A stretch of 6,414 bases of DNA from assembly GCA_009838595.1 (NCBI GenBank), contig VXRI01000104.1, positions 1 to 6,414 on the forward strand. Reading direction: 5' to 3'. Shown piece by piece: positions 1-6,244 of the stretch. Both the position numbers and the translations under genes were made by a program. Position 1 is the first letter of the stretch; the number at the start of each line of letters is the position of its first letter. The notes under the pieces were generated by a model. It saw only the letters and a program-made list of their open reading frames with translations, was not told the DNA's origin and did no database searches. Origin of the DNA: Chloroflexota bacterium. GTDB taxonomy: Bacteria > Chloroflexota > Dehalococcoidia > Lucifugimonadales > JADFKI01.

Positions 1-15
1 CTCCAACAACACTCG

Positions 16-1635
16 CTACCCCAGCCGCGCCTGCCGACCCTGCCTGCGTCGCCTCGGCGCGCGCCGGAATGTTGCGGCGGGTGCGTAGCGCGGGTACTGC
101 GGCTGCGCGCCTGCAAGCAGGTCTTCGATAGTCAGGATTTGCACGCGCGGGAAGCGGTGGTCGGGGAATGCCTCCGGTGCGTAGAAGCCGGCTTCCAGCG
201 CTTCCTGCTCCATCGGTCTTGTGGGCGGATTCAGCGTTACGAACAGCGCGAGGTCGGCTTTCTCCCTCTCCATATCAGATTTGAGCGTGGCTATCTGATT
301 GCGCTGCACGCCACCGCTCTTCACCTGCACCACGATGCGCTTGGGCTTGCCGCTGTTGTCGTCGAAGAAGTTGATGTAGCCGTCTATGCCGGCGTCCGCG
401 CCCTTCTTGCGGTCTCGCGCCGGGCGGGCGTCCACCAGGCCGAGCGCCCACCACTCGAACTGGTAGCGGTCGTGCAGCGCGAGCGACTCCGCGCCGGGCA
501 AGTCCTTCGGCTCGCCCACGACCTCGTAGGGGCGCAGCTCTTCGCCGAAAGTGTCGTGCAGGCGATGGCGTATCAACGTGATTGCAAGGTGCGTGATGTC
601 TATGCCGACCCAGCGGCGGTTGAGACGCTCCGCAGCCGCGACCGCCGTGCCGCAGCCGCAGAACGGGTCTAGCACGACATCGCCTTCATTGCTGGACGCG
701 CTGATGATGCGTTCAAGCAGCGCTTCGGGCTTTTGCGTGGGGTAGCCGAGGCGTTCATCGTGCCACGACCTCAAGGCTTGTATATCCGTCCAATTGTCCT
801 GCGCTCTCAAACCTTTTTGTTCATCAAGATAGCGCTTCCTTCGTGCAATGCCGTTCCTTGTGTAGAAAACCCTGCCTTCGGAGTCAAGCCGCTCCATCGT
901 GCTTTCGGGAACGCGCCAGACCCTTGTGATGCCCTTCCATTCGTATTCGTATCCACCACCTTGTAACCCTGATGCACTGAGATTGTCGGACATCCATAGC
1001 CTTCCGTCCGGGTCCTTGTAGCGATAATACTGCTCAACGTAGCCGGTTTCGTATGGCTGATAGGTGGCGTTCCATATCGCTTTTTCGCTTGCTGCGTAGT
1101 AGAGAATCACATCATGCACTCGTCCAAACCTTTTGGCATCACTGTGTCCTGATGTTCTTTTCCAAACAATTTCATTCCGAAAATTGTCAGCGCCGAACAC
1201 GACGTCCATCAGCAACTTGAGGTAGTGGCTCGCCGTCGGGTCGCAGTGCAAGTAGATGCTGCCGGTGGGCTTGAGGACACGGTGAAGTTCCACCATGCGC
1301 TGCGCCATCATCGTAAGGTACGCCATCATGTCGTTCTGTCCGAGGAAGGCGCGCATGGCGGCGAGCAGTTCGCCGACTTTGCCGCCCTGCTGCGTAACCA
1401 CATCCTGATAGGCGAGTTCGGACTCCATGCTCCAGCGCCATGTGTCGTCAAACGCGGTGATTTGCGCGGCGGATTCTTCGCCGCTGCGCTCGCGGAACAG
1501 CACATTATAGGTGGCGTTGGAATTGAACGGCGGGTCGAGATATATCAGGTCAACGGATTCATCGGCGACATGCTGGCGCAGGATGTCGAGGTTGTCGCCG
1601 AAGTAGAGGGAATTGGGGGCGTGTGACGTTGCCAT
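16..1635 (-). CDS. Beta-class site-specific DNA methyltransferase with C-terminal Mrr-like nuclease domain
   Basis: A complete 539-residue protein that should transfer a methyl group from S-adenosylmethionine to an exocyclic amino group of DNA (N6-adenine more likely than N4-cytosine). Motif IV, DPPF, is at residues 34-37, followed by a helical block (about 80-145) and a variable region (about 150-290) taken as the target-recognition domain. PTQKP is at 299-303, and the SAM-binding motif I, DPFCGCGT, is at 323-330. The order IV-then-I defines the beta class shared with type III Mod subunits. Residues 392-510 look like an Mrr-type PD-(D/E)XK domain: GADAGIDG (412-419, D418) then QVKSG (437-441, Q437 and K439), with E394 a possible helix-A acidic residue. 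The tail is basic. The ATG at 1635 has AGGA 7 nt upstream and lies 17 nt after the preceding gene, so it is probably co-transcribed. Function is well supported at family level. Target site and nuclease activity are inferred, and a res or other partner gene could lie beyond base 1. Confidence 0.93.
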   Translation of the reverse strand: MATSHAPNSLYFGDNLDILRQHVADESVDLIYLDPPFNSNATYNVLFRERSGEESAAQITAFDDTWRWSMESELAYQDVVTQQGGKVGELLAAMRAFLGQNDMMAYLTMMAQRMVELHRVLKPTGSIYLHCDPTASHYLKLLMDVVFGADNFRNEIVWKRTSGHSDAKRFGRVHDVILYYAASEKAIWNATYQPYETGYVEQYYRYKDPDGRLWMSDNLSASGLQGGGYEYEWKGITRVWRVPESTMERLDSEGRVFYTRNGIARRKRYLDEQKGLRAQDNWTDIQALRSWHDERLGYPTQKPEALLERIISASSNEGDVVLDPFCGCGTAVAAAERLNRRWVGIDITHLAITLIRHRLHDTFGEELRPYEVVGEPKDLPGAESLALHDRYQFEWWALGLVDARPARDRKKGADAGIDGYINFFDDNSGKPKRIVVQVKSGGVQRNQIATLKSDMEREKADLALFVTLNPPTRPMEQEALEAGFYAPEAFPDHRFPRVQILTIEDLLAGAQPQYPRYAPAATFRRAPRRRRQGRQARLG

Positions 1636-1652
1636 GGAGCGGTCCTGAAGTA

Positions 1653-2099
1653 TTAGCTGTCATTTGGCGGCACTACACGCCTAGCATTTAGCGCAAGCAA
1701 ATTGCGAAAGTGAACTTGAACATCATCAGCGCCTTCCAGAATTTCCGCCTGCACATGTGCATAACTCCATTGCCGCCACTCCTTTCCTACATATCTCGGT
1801 TCAGTACGCCATTCCAACCGAATAGACAAAGATCTGCCGGTTTCATCAGACGCTTTGCAAGCTAATCGAAAGTAATCGCCTACGGTATGATGCGCCTGCC
1901 CAGCGCCTGAAAGACTTCCTATTCGCAAATCATCCAGCGAAATGGCATTTTCGTGCAGTCGTTCTTCATGCCACAGGGATAACCCCTCTCCTTGTCTTTC
2001 CTTGAATACTGGTGGTCTCGGACGGTTGTCTCTTTTGCTCCATCTCTTCCTGCCGGGACGTATAAATCTACATACTATGTCTTCTGAAGGCACTCCCAC
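1653..2099 (-). CDS. Unrecognised small basic protein, third gene of the accessory cassette
   Basis: A 148-residue protein that I do not recognise. The start is GTG at 2099, overlapping the TAG stop of the upstream gene by one base (TAGTG). GGTGA lies 6 nt before it, inside the upstream gene's last codons, which points to translational coupling. A second GTG two codons in (2093) is possible but has poorer spacing. The N-terminus is rich in Arg/Lys and aromatics (CRFIRPGRKRW, 10-20). The centre is predicted alpha/beta, and near the C-terminus lies a conserved-looking stretch, FRNLLALNARRVVPPN (131-146). There is no signal peptide or membrane segment, so it is probably cytoplasmic. No catalytic motif is evident. 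Tight linkage to the gene before it and to the methyltransferase 17 nt after it suggests shared function, but none is assigned. The existence of the gene is supported by clean spacing on both sides. Confidence 0.75.
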   Translation of the reverse strand: MGVPSEDIVCRFIRPGRKRWSKRDNRPRPPVFKERQGEGLSLWHEERLHENAISLDDLRIGSLSGAGQAHHTVGDYFRLACKASDETGRSLSIRLEWRTEPRYVGKEWRQWSYAHVQAEILEGADDVQVHFRNLLALNARRVVPPNDS

Positions 2100-2896
2100 T
2101 ATTTTTCACCAAACAGTTCAAGTATTTGCTTCTCATTCGGGTTGTCCAACAATAAGATAGTTTCTGAATCTCCTTCGCCTCTTACATCATAGACGCCCAG
2201 AAACAACCTTCCATCAGGGTACAGCTCAATGAACATAGTATGCCCGTTGTTCAATCTCAGGTCGAAGTTCAGCGAGCCGTCCTCGTCATCGAACGCAATC
2301 TCGGGTTCTGTGAGAAGGGCAATGGCTTGGCGCGCGACATTGGCCACCATTTGCGATAGAGTATCCGACGGCTTCACACCGTTGACGCCTGCGGCAAAAA
2401 GGCGTATTTCTTCGGCTGAGTGTGGGGGACCCAAGGCAGAACTAGAGGCGTCCAATAGCCTAGCATGGCCGGAATATATTGATAAGTACGCTTCTTCAGT
2501 ATTGCGTGCAGCAAAAGCATCGTAATGCACGGCGACAGCATCAAGCCCTCTCACCTGGAAATAGAGCGCCTTCGGCGACAGAATGGTTGGGTATGTCCTA
2601 ACTATTTGCGCTCCTATACTCACATAGGAGTTCATGGAAGCCGAAAAGAATTCCGCACCACCTTGCCGCTCGAATTCCGCTATGTTGCGGTGAGGTTCTT
2701 CTAGGAAGTCAATTTTGCGCCAGACACCAAAATTTTCCGTAAGTTCTACGCTTCCCATATCGTTGTCAGCAACATTCGGAAACCCAAAATATCGGGACTT
2801 TGCCCGTTCATAGGCATTGAGAGACTGAGGGGCTTTGGAATGACCCAACGGATGCTGTGCTGCTTGAATGTCAGGGAACATAGTGGTTGTAGTCAT
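2099..2896 (-). CDS. Unrecognised cytoplasmic protein, second gene of the accessory cassette
   Basis: A 265-residue protein not recognised as any named family. The ATG at 2896 follows the TGA of the upstream gene after one base (TGAGATG). With no strong Shine-Dalgarno of its own, it is likely translated by coupling. ATG at codon 6 is an alternative start. The C-terminal third has a striking alternation suggesting beta-hairpins: DDEDGSLNFDLRLNNGH (203-219), then MFIELYPDGRLFLGVYD (221-237). The two D-G turns are each flanked by hydrophobic/acidic strands. A helix-like segment (about 176-197) precedes this. Tyr and Phe are frequent in the N-terminal half (around 29-39 and 84-145). No signal peptide, transmembrane helix or nucleotide-binding loop is visible. 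GC content is uneven, about 35-58% by 60-base line. The role is unknown; its place between two other unknown genes upstream of a methyltransferase-nuclease gene is the only functional hint. Confidence 0.78.
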   Translation of the reverse strand: MTTTTMFPDIQAAQHPLGHSKAPQSLNAYERAKSRYFGFPNVADNDMGSVELTENFGVWRKIDFLEEPHRNIAEFERQGGAEFFSASMNSYVSIGAQIVRTYPTILSPKALYFQVRGLDAVAVHYDAFAARNTEEAYLSIYSGHARLLDASSSALGPPHSAEEIRLFAAGVNGVKPSDTLSQMVANVARQAIALLTEPEIAFDDEDGSLNFDLRLNNGHTMFIELYPDGRLFLGVYDVRGEGDSETILLLDNPNEKQILELFGEK

Positions 2897-2897
2897 C

Positions 2898-3590
2898 TCA
2901 ATTACTTTCGGCCAGTAACTGCTTCATTAGTCTATTGGCTTCGTTTAGGACTTCCTCAAAGCTGCATTTGATAGCATTCTCATCAGGTAGTTCTTGCTCA
3001 TCCACATGAAGATTGATAGAAATGTATAGCCTTTTACTTCCGAAATCCTCGCGTGGGCGTGGTTCCATGTTGAATGTCCATCTGCGATTGCCGTCAGAGA
3101 AATATAGTGTTCCCAATCCTCCGGTGAAGTCCCAATCTTCTCGTCCAAAAGTATGTGCTTGTGGGGCATATAGACGCTTGCCTAGATGCTGGATTGCGGG
3201 TTCTGACAAATCAGGCGAGAACACTATCGCCATATTGTACCCATACGCAACTAATTGTTGCCCTTCAACTATTGTATTGCATATTGCTGATGAAGCAACA
3301 TTAGATAGCTGTTCTAAATCTTCTGATGGTGATGTTTGAGAAAGGTATTCTTTTGTAATTGAAGACCTCGTGGAGGTAATATCTAATGAAATCCTATATC
3401 TTGGTATTACAAACCTATGACTAGGCGTAGGGGCACCGCCAGAGGCATTTATAGCAAAACCTACCTCTGCATTCATTACTTCTGCATTCACTGCCTTAAT
3501 TAGATTGTCTCGCGCATCAGGCCTATTCATCAACTCGACTCCAACGAAAACAACATTAGCGTTTAATACATCCTGAATTAGTGAGTCCAT
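2898..3590 (-). CDS. Unrecognised protein, first gene of the accessory cassette
   Basis: A 230-residue protein of unknown family. The frame stays open upstream to a TTG at 3749, but I chose the ATG at 3590. It has AAAGGA (3604-3599) with 8 nt spacing, while the TTG has only a GGGGA one base away. The extra 53 residues are also poorly protein-like and would cover the apparent control region. The fold looks alpha/beta: strands near 12-20 (VVFVGVEL), 59-72 (RFVIPRYRISLDIT), 159-163 and 187-195 (RLYISINLH), and a final amphipathic helix 208-227 (KCSFEEVLNEANRLMKQLLA). No catalytic or membrane motif is seen. This is the most AT-rich part of the window (about 30-40% GC in sampled lines) against 60-70% in the flanking thiolase gene, a sign of transfer. 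A loose resemblance to the sporadic TIGR04255-type proteins crossed my mind but is not supported by any motif. Confidence 0.72.
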   Translation of the reverse strand: MDSLIQDVLNANVVFVGVELMNRPDARDNLIKAVNAEVMNAEVGFAINASGGAPTPSHRFVIPRYRISLDITSTRSSITKEYLSQTSPSEDLEQLSNVASSAICNTIVEGQQLVAYGYNMAIVFSPDLSEPAIQHLGKRLYAPQAHTFGREDWDFTGGLGTLYFSDGNRRWTFNMEPRPREDFGSKRLYISINLHVDEQELPDENAIKCSFEEVLNEANRLMKQLLAESN

Positions 3591-3648
3591 TTTTACATTC
3601 CTTTGTCTAACGCGATACCACATATTTTCTAGGTATCCGTGTTGCGGA

Positions 3649-3678
3649 ATCCTAGCAAATTGTGTCCTCGCCTTGCAA
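3649..3678 (-). promoter_or_regulatory. Weak candidate promoter for the minus-strand cassette
   Basis: On the minus strand, TTGCAA (3678-3673) and TAGGAT (3654-3649) are 18 nt apart, each matching 4 of 6 bases of the sigma-70 consensus. Transcription would begin near 3642, leaving a leader of about 50 nt before the ATG at 3590. The fit is modest and could be chance in AT-rich DNA. It is listed because it is the best-placed pair in the divergent region. Confidence 0.22.
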
Positions 3679-3699
3679 CTTACGTTGATGATACGCTCG

Positions 3700-3705
3700 T
3701 ATAAT
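3700..3705 (+). promoter_or_regulatory. Perfect TATAAT hexamer, possible -10 of the thiolase cluster
   Basis: A consensus -10 hexamer on the plus strand, about 120 nt upstream of the thiolase start. The only good -35-like hexamer, TTGCAA at 3673-3678, is 21 nt away, which is too far for a standard sigma-70 site, and there is no TGn extension. Its position within the open frame upstream of 3590 fits the view that this stretch is control DNA and not coding sequence. Low confidence. Confidence 0.22.
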
Positions 3706-3779
3706 GAGTCTATCACATACTTTCTCACCGTACCTCTCGCACTTGCCAATCCCCACTAAACAGGCGATACTTACCGCGC

Positions 3780-3793
3780 TGCAAGTATTTGCA
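3780..3793. promoter_or_regulatory. Small inverted repeat TGCAA-N4-TTGCA upstream of the thiolase gene
   Basis: Perfect 5-bp arms around a GTAT centre, 33 nt before the thiolase ATG and abutting the duplicated ribosome-binding segment. It could be a small operator. The core word TTGCAA also occurs at 3673-3678. The arms are short enough for chance, and no regulator gene is present in the window. Confidence 0.18.
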
Positions 3794-3820
3794 ATTAGGA
3801 GGGTTGGCAATTTAGGAGGG
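3791..3820 (+). promoter_or_regulatory. Tandemly duplicated Shine-Dalgarno segment before the thiolase gene
   Basis: GCAATTAGGAGGG (3791-3803) is followed, after TTG, by GCAATTTAGGAGGG (3807-3820), a near-exact direct repeat differing by one inserted T. The downstream copy puts AGGAGG (3814-3819) 6 nt before the ATG at 3826 and is the functional ribosome binding site. The upstream copy is 22 nt from the ATG and has no start codon at suitable spacing, so it may act as a standby site or simply be a duplication. Confidence 0.7.
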
Positions 3821-3825
3821 TAAGC

Positions 3826-5046
3826 ATGGAAGGACGATTGAAAGATAAGTACGCTATCGTGGGCGTGGGCGAGACGGAGTATAGCCGCGCTTCGGGCAGA
3901 AGCACACGCGCGCTGGGCGTGGAAGCGATACGCAACGCTATCTATGACGCGGGGCTGACGCCGCAGGATGTGGATGGCATGCTGAGCTACCACGGCGGCG
4001 ATTCTACTCCGTCCACGACGATGATGCACGATTTGGGAATGCGCCTGAATTTCTATATGGACTGCTCCGGCGGCGGCTCTAGCACGGAGGCGCTCGTAGG
4101 GCTTGCCATCGGCGCGATAGAAGCCGGCATGTGCGACACGGTGGCGATTTTCCGCGCGATGAACGGCTATTCGCAGGTGCGTATCGGCGGCACGGGCGCT
4201 CGGGCGGCAGCGCCTATCGGCGGCTCCGATCTGCTCAAGCGCACATACGGCGTGGCGAGCGCGGTGCAGAACTTCGCGTTCACTTTCACGCGGCATATGA
4301 TGGAGTACGGCGTTACCGGCGAAGACCTGGCGCACATCAAGGTTACGCACAGCAAGCACGCCAGCAATAACCCGAAGGCGCTGATGAAGCAGCGCGTAAC
4401 GGTGGACGATGTGGTGAACTCGCGCTGGATAGTCAAGCCGTGCGCGCACTTGCTGGACTGCTGTCTGGAGACGGACAACGCGACTTGCATCATCGTTACA
4501 TCAGCGGAGCGGGCGAAGGACTTGCGCCGTCCGCCTGCGTACATCATGGCGGTGCAGGGCAGGGGCGTTAAGCCGGGCGGCGACTTCCACTATCAGTACG
4601 CGCCGATTACCCGCGTGGCGGGACATTACATCGGGCCGCGCCTGTTCGAGCTTGCGGGCGTAACGCACGATGACATCGATGTCACCGGCTGCTACGACGC
4701 GTTCACATACACGACGCTCTTGCAGTTCGAGGATTACGGCTTCTGCGAGAAGGGCGAGGGCAAGGAATATGTGAAGAGCGGCATAACCGACCTGGGCGGC
4801 AGGCGTCCGAACAACACGAGCGGCGGGCATCTGTGCGAAGGCTATACGCACGGCATGAATATGGTCATTGAGAATGTGCGGCAGATACGCGGCTTGGTGG
4901 ACGACTACTGCCCGAACTGGGAGAATGGCGAGCATTCCTATGACTATGCAGAGGGCGGCTGCCGCCAAGTGCCCAATGTGAACATCACGATGAACATGGG
5001 CTGGGCTATGCCGGGCGTGGGCAGCGCGCTTATTATGCGAAAGTAA
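3826..5046 (+). CDS. Thiolase-superfamily protein (SCP2/Ltp2-like, possible DUF35-dependent acyl-CoA enzyme)
   Basis: A 406-residue cytoplasmic protein of thiolase fold, expected to act on acyl-CoA carbon-carbon bonds. The N-terminal start KYAIVGVGETEYS (8-20) is typical. The nucleophile loop region is DCSGGGSSTEAL (79-90), with C80 near, but not in the context of, the classical CASG cysteine. The second-half signature GCYDAFTYTTLLQFEDYGFC occupies 288-307. The loop that in thiolases reads GG-x-GHP-x-G is NTSGGHLCEGYTHG (330-343) here, so the catalytic GHP is absent. The family includes true thiolases, inactive lipid-transfer homologues and Ltp2-type retro-aldolases that use tyrosines and need a DUF35 partner. 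Y290 and Y340 are candidate equivalents. A DUF35 gene follows 102 nt downstream, which supports a two-protein complex. The ATG at 3826 has a strong ribosome binding site. The fold is confident; the reaction is not. Confidence 0.92.
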   Translation: MEGRLKDKYAIVGVGETEYSRASGRSTRALGVEAIRNAIYDAGLTPQDVDGMLSYHGGDSTPSTTMMHDLGMRLNFYMDCSGGGSSTEALVGLAIGAIEAGMCDTVAIFRAMNGYSQVRIGGTGARAAAPIGGSDLLKRTYGVASAVQNFAFTFTRHMMEYGVTGEDLAHIKVTHSKHASNNPKALMKQRVTVDDVVNSRWIVKPCAHLLDCCLETDNATCIIVTSAERAKDLRRPPAYIMAVQGRGVKPGGDFHYQYAPITRVAGHYIGPRLFELAGVTHDDIDVTGCYDAFTYTTLLQFEDYGFCEKGEGKEYVKSGITDLGGRRPNNTSGGHLCEGYTHGMNMVIENVRQIRGLVDDYCPNWENGEHSYDYAEGGCRQVPNVNITMNMGWAMPGVGSALIMRK

Positions 5047-5059
5047 ATGACATCGATGC

Positions 5060-5112
5060 ACAGGATGGATAGGACGGGTAGTACGGTTTGGATGTGAATA
5101 TATCCATCCTGT
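5060..5112. repeat. Perfect 12-bp inverted repeat between the thiolase and DUF35 genes
   Basis: The arms are ACAGGATGGATA (5060-5071) and TATCCATCCTGT (5101-5112), exact reverse complements separated by 29 nt. Transcribed, they would form a long-looped hairpin starting 13 nt after the thiolase stop and ending 36 nt before the DUF35 start. There is no following U-tract, so it is not an ordinary intrinsic terminator. It may be an mRNA processing or stabilising element, or a remnant of a dispersed intergenic repeat. Confidence 0.7.
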
Positions 5113-5148
5113 AGCGGCAAATACGCCAATTGCGGAGGGAAAAGAGTA

Positions 5149-5658
5149 ATGCCGATATATGATTATCGCGGTATGGCATTGAACATTACGGAACTCGACA
5201 GCGAGTACAAGGGCTATTTCGACGGGGCGATGAAGCACAAGCTGGTGGTGAAGAAGTGCTCCGAAATGACCTGCGGTATGCTGCGCGGCGAACCGGGCGC
5301 GGCGTGCCCGTGGTGCGGCTCGCTGAATTGGGAATGGCAGGAAGTCAGCGGCAAAGGCACGATTTACAGTTACCAGGTCATCACGCATGCCATCATGCCA
5401 GCGTTCCGTGACTGGGTGCCGTACACGGTCGTGCTGGTCGAACTGGACGAGCAGAGCGGCGAGCCGAACCCGGGGAACGGGCTTCGTATCACCGCGAACC
5501 TGCTGAACGATGATATGGAGCCGGAAGACCCTGAGAATGTGGGCATCGGCAAGCGCGTCGAAGTGGTGTTTCTGGACACTGACGAAGGCTTCTCCGTGCC
5601 GCATTTCAGGCTGTCGGACGAAGAGCCGGCAGGCGAAGTGTGGCGGTATCCGGTGTAA
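5149..5658 (+). CDS. DUF35 zinc-ribbon / OB-fold protein, likely partner of the thiolase
   Basis: A 169-residue protein with the DUF35 layout: an N-terminal helix (about 15-33), a rubredoxin-like zinc ribbon, then an OB fold (about 64-158). Zinc ligands are probably C37, C42, C53 and C56. The second knuckle is a normal CPWC, while the first is C-x4-C instead of the usual C-x2-C. The phrase WEWQEVSGKGTIYSYQVITH (61-80) is the diagnostic join between ribbon and OB fold. Members bind thiolase-fold enzymes as a bridging or CoA-tunnel subunit, as in archaeal thiolase/HMG-CoA synthase and the steroid side-chain aldolase ChsH2 DUF35-Ltp2. The adjacent thiolase-type gene makes that role likely here. 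ATG 5149 is supported by GGAGGG with 9 nt spacing. Length is somewhat greater than minimal members (about 130-140), because of the N-terminal extension and a PNPGNG loop (107-112). Confidence 0.92.
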   Translation: MPIYDYRGMALNITELDSEYKGYFDGAMKHKLVVKKCSEMTCGMLRGEPGAACPWCGSLNWEWQEVSGKGTIYSYQVITHAIMPAFRDWVPYTVVLVELDEQSGEPNPGNGLRITANLLNDDMEPEDPENVGIGKRVEVVFLDTDEGFSVPHFRLSDEEPAGEVWRYPV

Positions 5659-5713
5659 TTTGACAGTATTCACAGAACGTTCAGGGTAAGATAGGCAAGC
5701 TCGGAGGCGGCTT

Positions 5714-6244
5714 ATGAATGTTAACGACGCGGTGTTGACGCGGCTGACGGTGCGGGAGTATAAGCCTGACGCTGTGCAGGACGATGTGGTCCATAGGCTT
5801 CTGGAAGCGGGCAGGCTTTCGCCGAGTTCGCAGAACTTGCAGCCTTGGCACTTCATCGTGATTAGGGACGCCGCTACGATAAAGCAATTGGGCGAGATGG
5901 CGACGCAGGGACCGTTCCTGGGGGACGCGCCGCTTGCCATTGCTGTCGTGACCGACGACACGCCGAGAGCGCCATTGGACGCGGGCAGAGCCATACAGCA
6001 GATGGAACTCGTCGCGTGGGAAGAGGGCATGGGCACATGCTTCATCGGTATCCGCGACGCCGACCAGAACGCGGCAATTAAGGAAGTATTGGGCATACCG
6101 GCGCATCTCGTGCTGCTGACCATCTTGCCGTTCGGCTATCGTAAGAGCGCGAACATGGGTAAGTTCGGGCGGCGCAATCGCAGAAACATGGCAGAAGTGG
6201 CGCATAGCGAACGCTTCGGCAATACTTACACGCCTTCGATCTGA
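5714..6244 (+). CDS. Nitroreductase-family FMN oxidoreductase
   Basis: A complete 176-residue member of the nitroreductase superfamily: dimeric FMN enzymes that use NAD(P)H to reduce nitro groups, quinones, enones or other electrophiles. FMN-phosphate contacts are suggested by R10 and R14 (RLTVREY, 10-16). SPSSQNLQPWHF (36-47) is the hallmark active-site loop, GMGTCFIG is at 105-112, and LPFGY (138-142) precedes the C-terminal basic segment KFGRRNRRN. The length is short but normal for single-domain members. ATG 5714 has GGAGG 6 nt upstream, and the gene begins 55 nt after the DUF35 stop with no terminator between, so it is probably in the same transcript. It may supply a redox step in the pathway served by the thiolase-DUF35 pair, but its substrate cannot be read from sequence. 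No signal peptide is seen. Confidence 0.93.
   Translation: MNVNDAVLTRLTVREYKPDAVQDDVVHRLLEAGRLSPSSQNLQPWHFIVIRDAATIKQLGEMATQGPFLGDAPLAIAVVTDDTPRAPLDAGRAIQQMELVAWEEGMGTCFIGIRDADQNAAIKEVLGIPAHLVLLTILPFGYRKSANMGKFGRRNRRNMAEVAHSERFGNTYTPSI

Noticed and set aside
139..1626. Several plus-strand frames opposite the methyltransferase
   Set aside because: They lie opposite conserved methyltransferase motifs, show no recognisable domains and have no consistent ribosome binding sites.
2898..3590. Assignment of the first cassette protein to the TIGR04255 family
   Set aside because: Only a vague impression of length and C-terminal helix; no diagnostic residues could be pointed to.
3652..4449. A 265-codon minus-strand frame across the divergent region and the thiolase N-terminus
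   Set aside because: The composition is Arg/Ala/His-rich and low in complexity, and it overlaps the thiolase start region and the cassette control region.
5060..5112. Intrinsic terminator after the thiolase gene
   Set aside because: The loop is 29 nt, the stem is not GC-rich, and no run of T follows the second arm.
4501..6123. A 540-codon open frame on the minus strand opposite the thiolase, DUF35 and nitroreductase genes
   Set aside because: It runs antisense across three genes with clear family signatures and good ribosome binding sites, and its translation is rich in His, Arg and Ala with no domain. It is an artefact of high GC content.
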